DNA from: Cellulomonadaceae bacterium
Lineage (GTDB): Bacteria > Actinomycetota > Actinomycetes > Actinomycetales > Cellulomonadaceae
Reading direction: 5' to 3'
DNA: 6,452 bases
Assembly: GCA_031283115.1 (NCBI GenBank)
Contig: JAITCK010000034.1
Location: forward strand, 1-6,452
The position numbers and the translations under genes are program-made. This document shows, one piece after another, positions 5,103-6,452 of the stretch; position 1 is the first letter of the stretch, and every line of letters starts with the position of its first letter. The notes beneath the pieces were generated by a model. That model searched no databases. It worked only from the letters and a program-made list of their open reading frames with translations, and was not told the DNA's origin.

Positions 5103-6452
5103 TCACTTTATTTCGATGAAGCCGAATTTGTCGCCGAGTTTTACGTCGGCGAGGTTGTCGGTGAATTTGTGGGCGGCTTCGAAAACAGGCGGCACAACTT
5201 CGTTGCCTTGCTTGTCGATGAAGCCGTATAAGCCGTCCACGCAAACAGCCGCGTAGCCTTCGTGGAATTCGTAGCTGAAGCCTTCTGCCTGGTCGTACTT
5301 CGGCGGCACCACCTCTTGTCCCGCTTTGTCCACAAAGCCCCACTTGCCACCTTTGTTGACGGCTCCAAACCCATCGGAGAACTTGACGACGCTGTCGTAT
5401 TCTGGCGGCACGATTTCTTTGCCTGTCTTGTCGATGAATCCGTATTTGCCATTTTGCTTTACAATCGCAAAACCTTCGTAGAACAAGTAGGCCATCTCGT
5501 ACTTCGGCGGGATTGCCTCATTGCCTGCCGTGTCGATATAGCCCCATTTTCCGTCTACGCAAACGGGCGCCATGCCCTCGCCGAAACCGTAGGCGTTTTC
5601 GTATGTGAGCGGAACCACTTCCTTGCCCGTCTTGTCGATGTAGCCGTATTTGCCGTCTTTTGCGACGGTGGCCAAACCATCGGCAAACTGGCTCGCCCTT
5701 TCGTATATGGGCGGTATGACTTCCTTGCCTGTTTTGTCGATGAAGCCACGTTTGTTGTCCACGGAAATCATGGCCACCCCATCGGAAAAAGGGTTGACGG
5801 CTTCATATTTTGGCGGCACCACTTCGTTGCCGTCCTTGTCGACGAAGCCCCATTTGTCATCCACTTTGATCCTTGCCATACCATCGGAAAACTCGTCTGC
5901 CGCGTCGTAGTAGTCGTACTTGATTGGCACTACCTCCTTGCCCGTCTTGTCGATATAGCCGGTTTTGCCGTCCTGGTAGACCCAGGCCAACCCTTCGACG
6001 AAGTCGGCTACGGTGCCGTACTTGAATGGTATGACTTCGTTGCCGATCTTGTCTATGAAGCCCCATTTGCCGTCTATGCTGGCTCTCGCAAGGCCTTCGA
6101 TGAAGTCGCCTACACCGTCGTATATGAACGGCAGGGCTTCGACATATCCGGCGTCCGGTTCGGGTTCCGGCTCGGGTTCGGTGGTGGGCTCCGGTTCAGG
6201 CTCGGGCTCGGGTTCGGCGGACGCCTCGACTGCTGGGGGTTCCTGGGGCGCCTTCTCCGCCGAGCCGCCGAGCACGCCTGTGGCAAACAGGACTACCACG
6301 ACGACGGCGACTGCGCCGCCTATGATTATGAGGAGCCGCTTCCTGTCGTTGCGAGGAGCCGAAGGCGGCACCCCGTCATTGCGAGGAGCCGTAGGCGACG
6401 AAGCAATCCAGCCATACCCCTGCTGTCCCGGGGGTTGTGCCCCGTACGGCGG
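5103..6452 (-). CDS. Membrane-anchored WG-repeat protein, C-terminal part (runs off right edge)
   Basis: The frame is open from the right edge (449 residues) to TGA at 5105-5103. An internal GTG at 6371 could be mistaken for the start, but coding continues upstream with a Pro/Gly/Gln/Tyr-rich linker, so the real start lies outside. Visible order: linker (residues 1-37, including a repeat-derived stretch WIASSPTAPRNDG), one membrane helix (about 40-61, preceded by RKR), an acidic linker with two runs of Pro-Glu pairs (about 63-110), then nine WG repeats and a final partial one. Each unit is about 36 residues with the core GKWGFIDKTGKEVVPPKY; the central W varies to Y, T, R or F. WG repeats form beta-rich, probably ligand-binding scaffolds of mostly unknown function. 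The topology suggests the repeats lie outside the cell. Low G+C compared with typA suggests acquired DNA. An N-terminal zinc ribbon like that at 4953 would fit, but is not visible. Confidence 0.88.
   Translation of the reverse strand, partial: PPYGAQPPGQQGYGWIASSPTAPRNDGVPPSAPRNDRKRLLIIIGGAVAVVVVVLFATGVLGGSAEKAPQEPPAVEASAEPEPEPEPEPTTEPEPEPEPDAGYVEALPFIYDGVGDFIEGLARASIDGKWGFIDKIGNEVIPFKYGTVADFVEGLAWVYQDGKTGYIDKTGKEVVPIKYDYYDAADEFSDGMARIKVDDKWGFVDKDGNEVVPPKYEAVNPFSDGVAMISVDNKRGFIDKTGKEVIPPIYERASQFADGLATVAKDGKYGYIDKTGKEVVPLTYENAYGFGEGMAPVCVDGKWGYIDTAGNEAIPPKYEMAYLFYEGFAIVKQNGKYGFIDKTGKEIVPPEYDSVVKFSDGFGAVNKGGKWGFVDKAGQEVVPPKYDQAEGFSYEFHEGYAAVCVDGLYGFIDKQGNEVVPPVFEAAHKFTDNLADVKLGDKFGFIEIK
6345..6412. 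repeat. Dispersed GTCATTGCGAGGAGC-type repeat inside the WG gene
   Basis: GTCGTTGCGAGGAGCCGAAG and three more bases at 6345-6367 match 6375-6397 at 21 of 23 positions, with an exact 30-bp period (ten codons). The second copy continues through ACGAAGCAATCCAG, giving the full imperfect palindrome (GTCATTGCGAGG... to ...GAAGCAATCC) that I remember as a very common dispersed intergenic repeat in many bacterial phyla. Here it is read through as protein (APRND appears in both copies) in the linker before the membrane helix, without breaking the frame. Confidence 0.8.

Noticed and set aside
5120..6110. Regularly spaced similar sequences resembling a CRISPR-like or tandem DNA array
   Set aside because: The period of about 110 bp is the codon-level image of the WG protein repeats. 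The units diverge at third positions and there are no unique spacers.
6369..6371. GTG as the start of the WG protein
   Set aside because: The frame continues openly to the window edge with a Pro/Gly/Gln linker, the GTG falls inside the translated repeat element, and no RBS precedes it.

Overview
The window looks like a high-G+C actinomycete chromosome. The strongest sign is a mycothiol-biosynthesis deacetylase (MshB) directly behind typA, since mycothiol is made essentially only by Actinomycetota. G+C is high in the core part (44 of 60 bases by hand count at 2761-2820) and clearly lower in the right-hand part (27 of 60 at 5401-5460). I cannot name the genus. Every gene I can support is on the minus strand, so transcription runs from right to left.

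Layout in transcription order. (1) 6452-5103: C-terminal part of a membrane-anchored WG-repeat protein, whose N-terminus lies beyond the right edge. Its linker contains an in-frame copy of a dispersed GTCATTGCGAGGAGC-type repeat. (2) 5095-4993: a palindromic REPIN/MITE-like element in the gap after the WG gene. (3) 4953 onward: a small zinc-ribbon module with an excellent Shine-Dalgarno site. Its reading frame is abruptly out of phase with the next gene. (4) 4837-4037: an OppF/DppF-type peptide ABC transporter ATPase, followed by a long hairpin that looks like its terminator (4010-3962). (5) 3917-1998 typA, 1987-1205 mshB and 1193-720 a four-helix membrane protein: a tight co-directional cluster with gaps of 10 and 11 bp. 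(6) 719-454: a spacer with a four-copy 11-bp repeat array, a short 13-bp tandem duplication and a possible 29-codon ORF. (7) 453-1: the start of a very acidic, low-complexity protein that runs off the left edge.

The typA-mshB-membrane protein cluster looks like ordinary vertically inherited core genome: ribosome-associated GTPase, redox-buffer synthesis, and a membrane protein of unknown role. The right-hand third looks like accessory DNA. It has different base composition, two unrelated repeat families and a zinc-ribbon/WG architecture, and it lies where the rest of a peptide-transporter operon would be expected. The most informative spot is the junction near 4838-4870. There a zinc-ribbon reading frame and an ABC-ATPase reading frame meet one base out of phase across a C-rich linker. 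This could be a rearrangement scar, a frameshifted fusion gene, or a slippage-controlled fusion. I found no RNA genes, CRISPR array or transposase gene.
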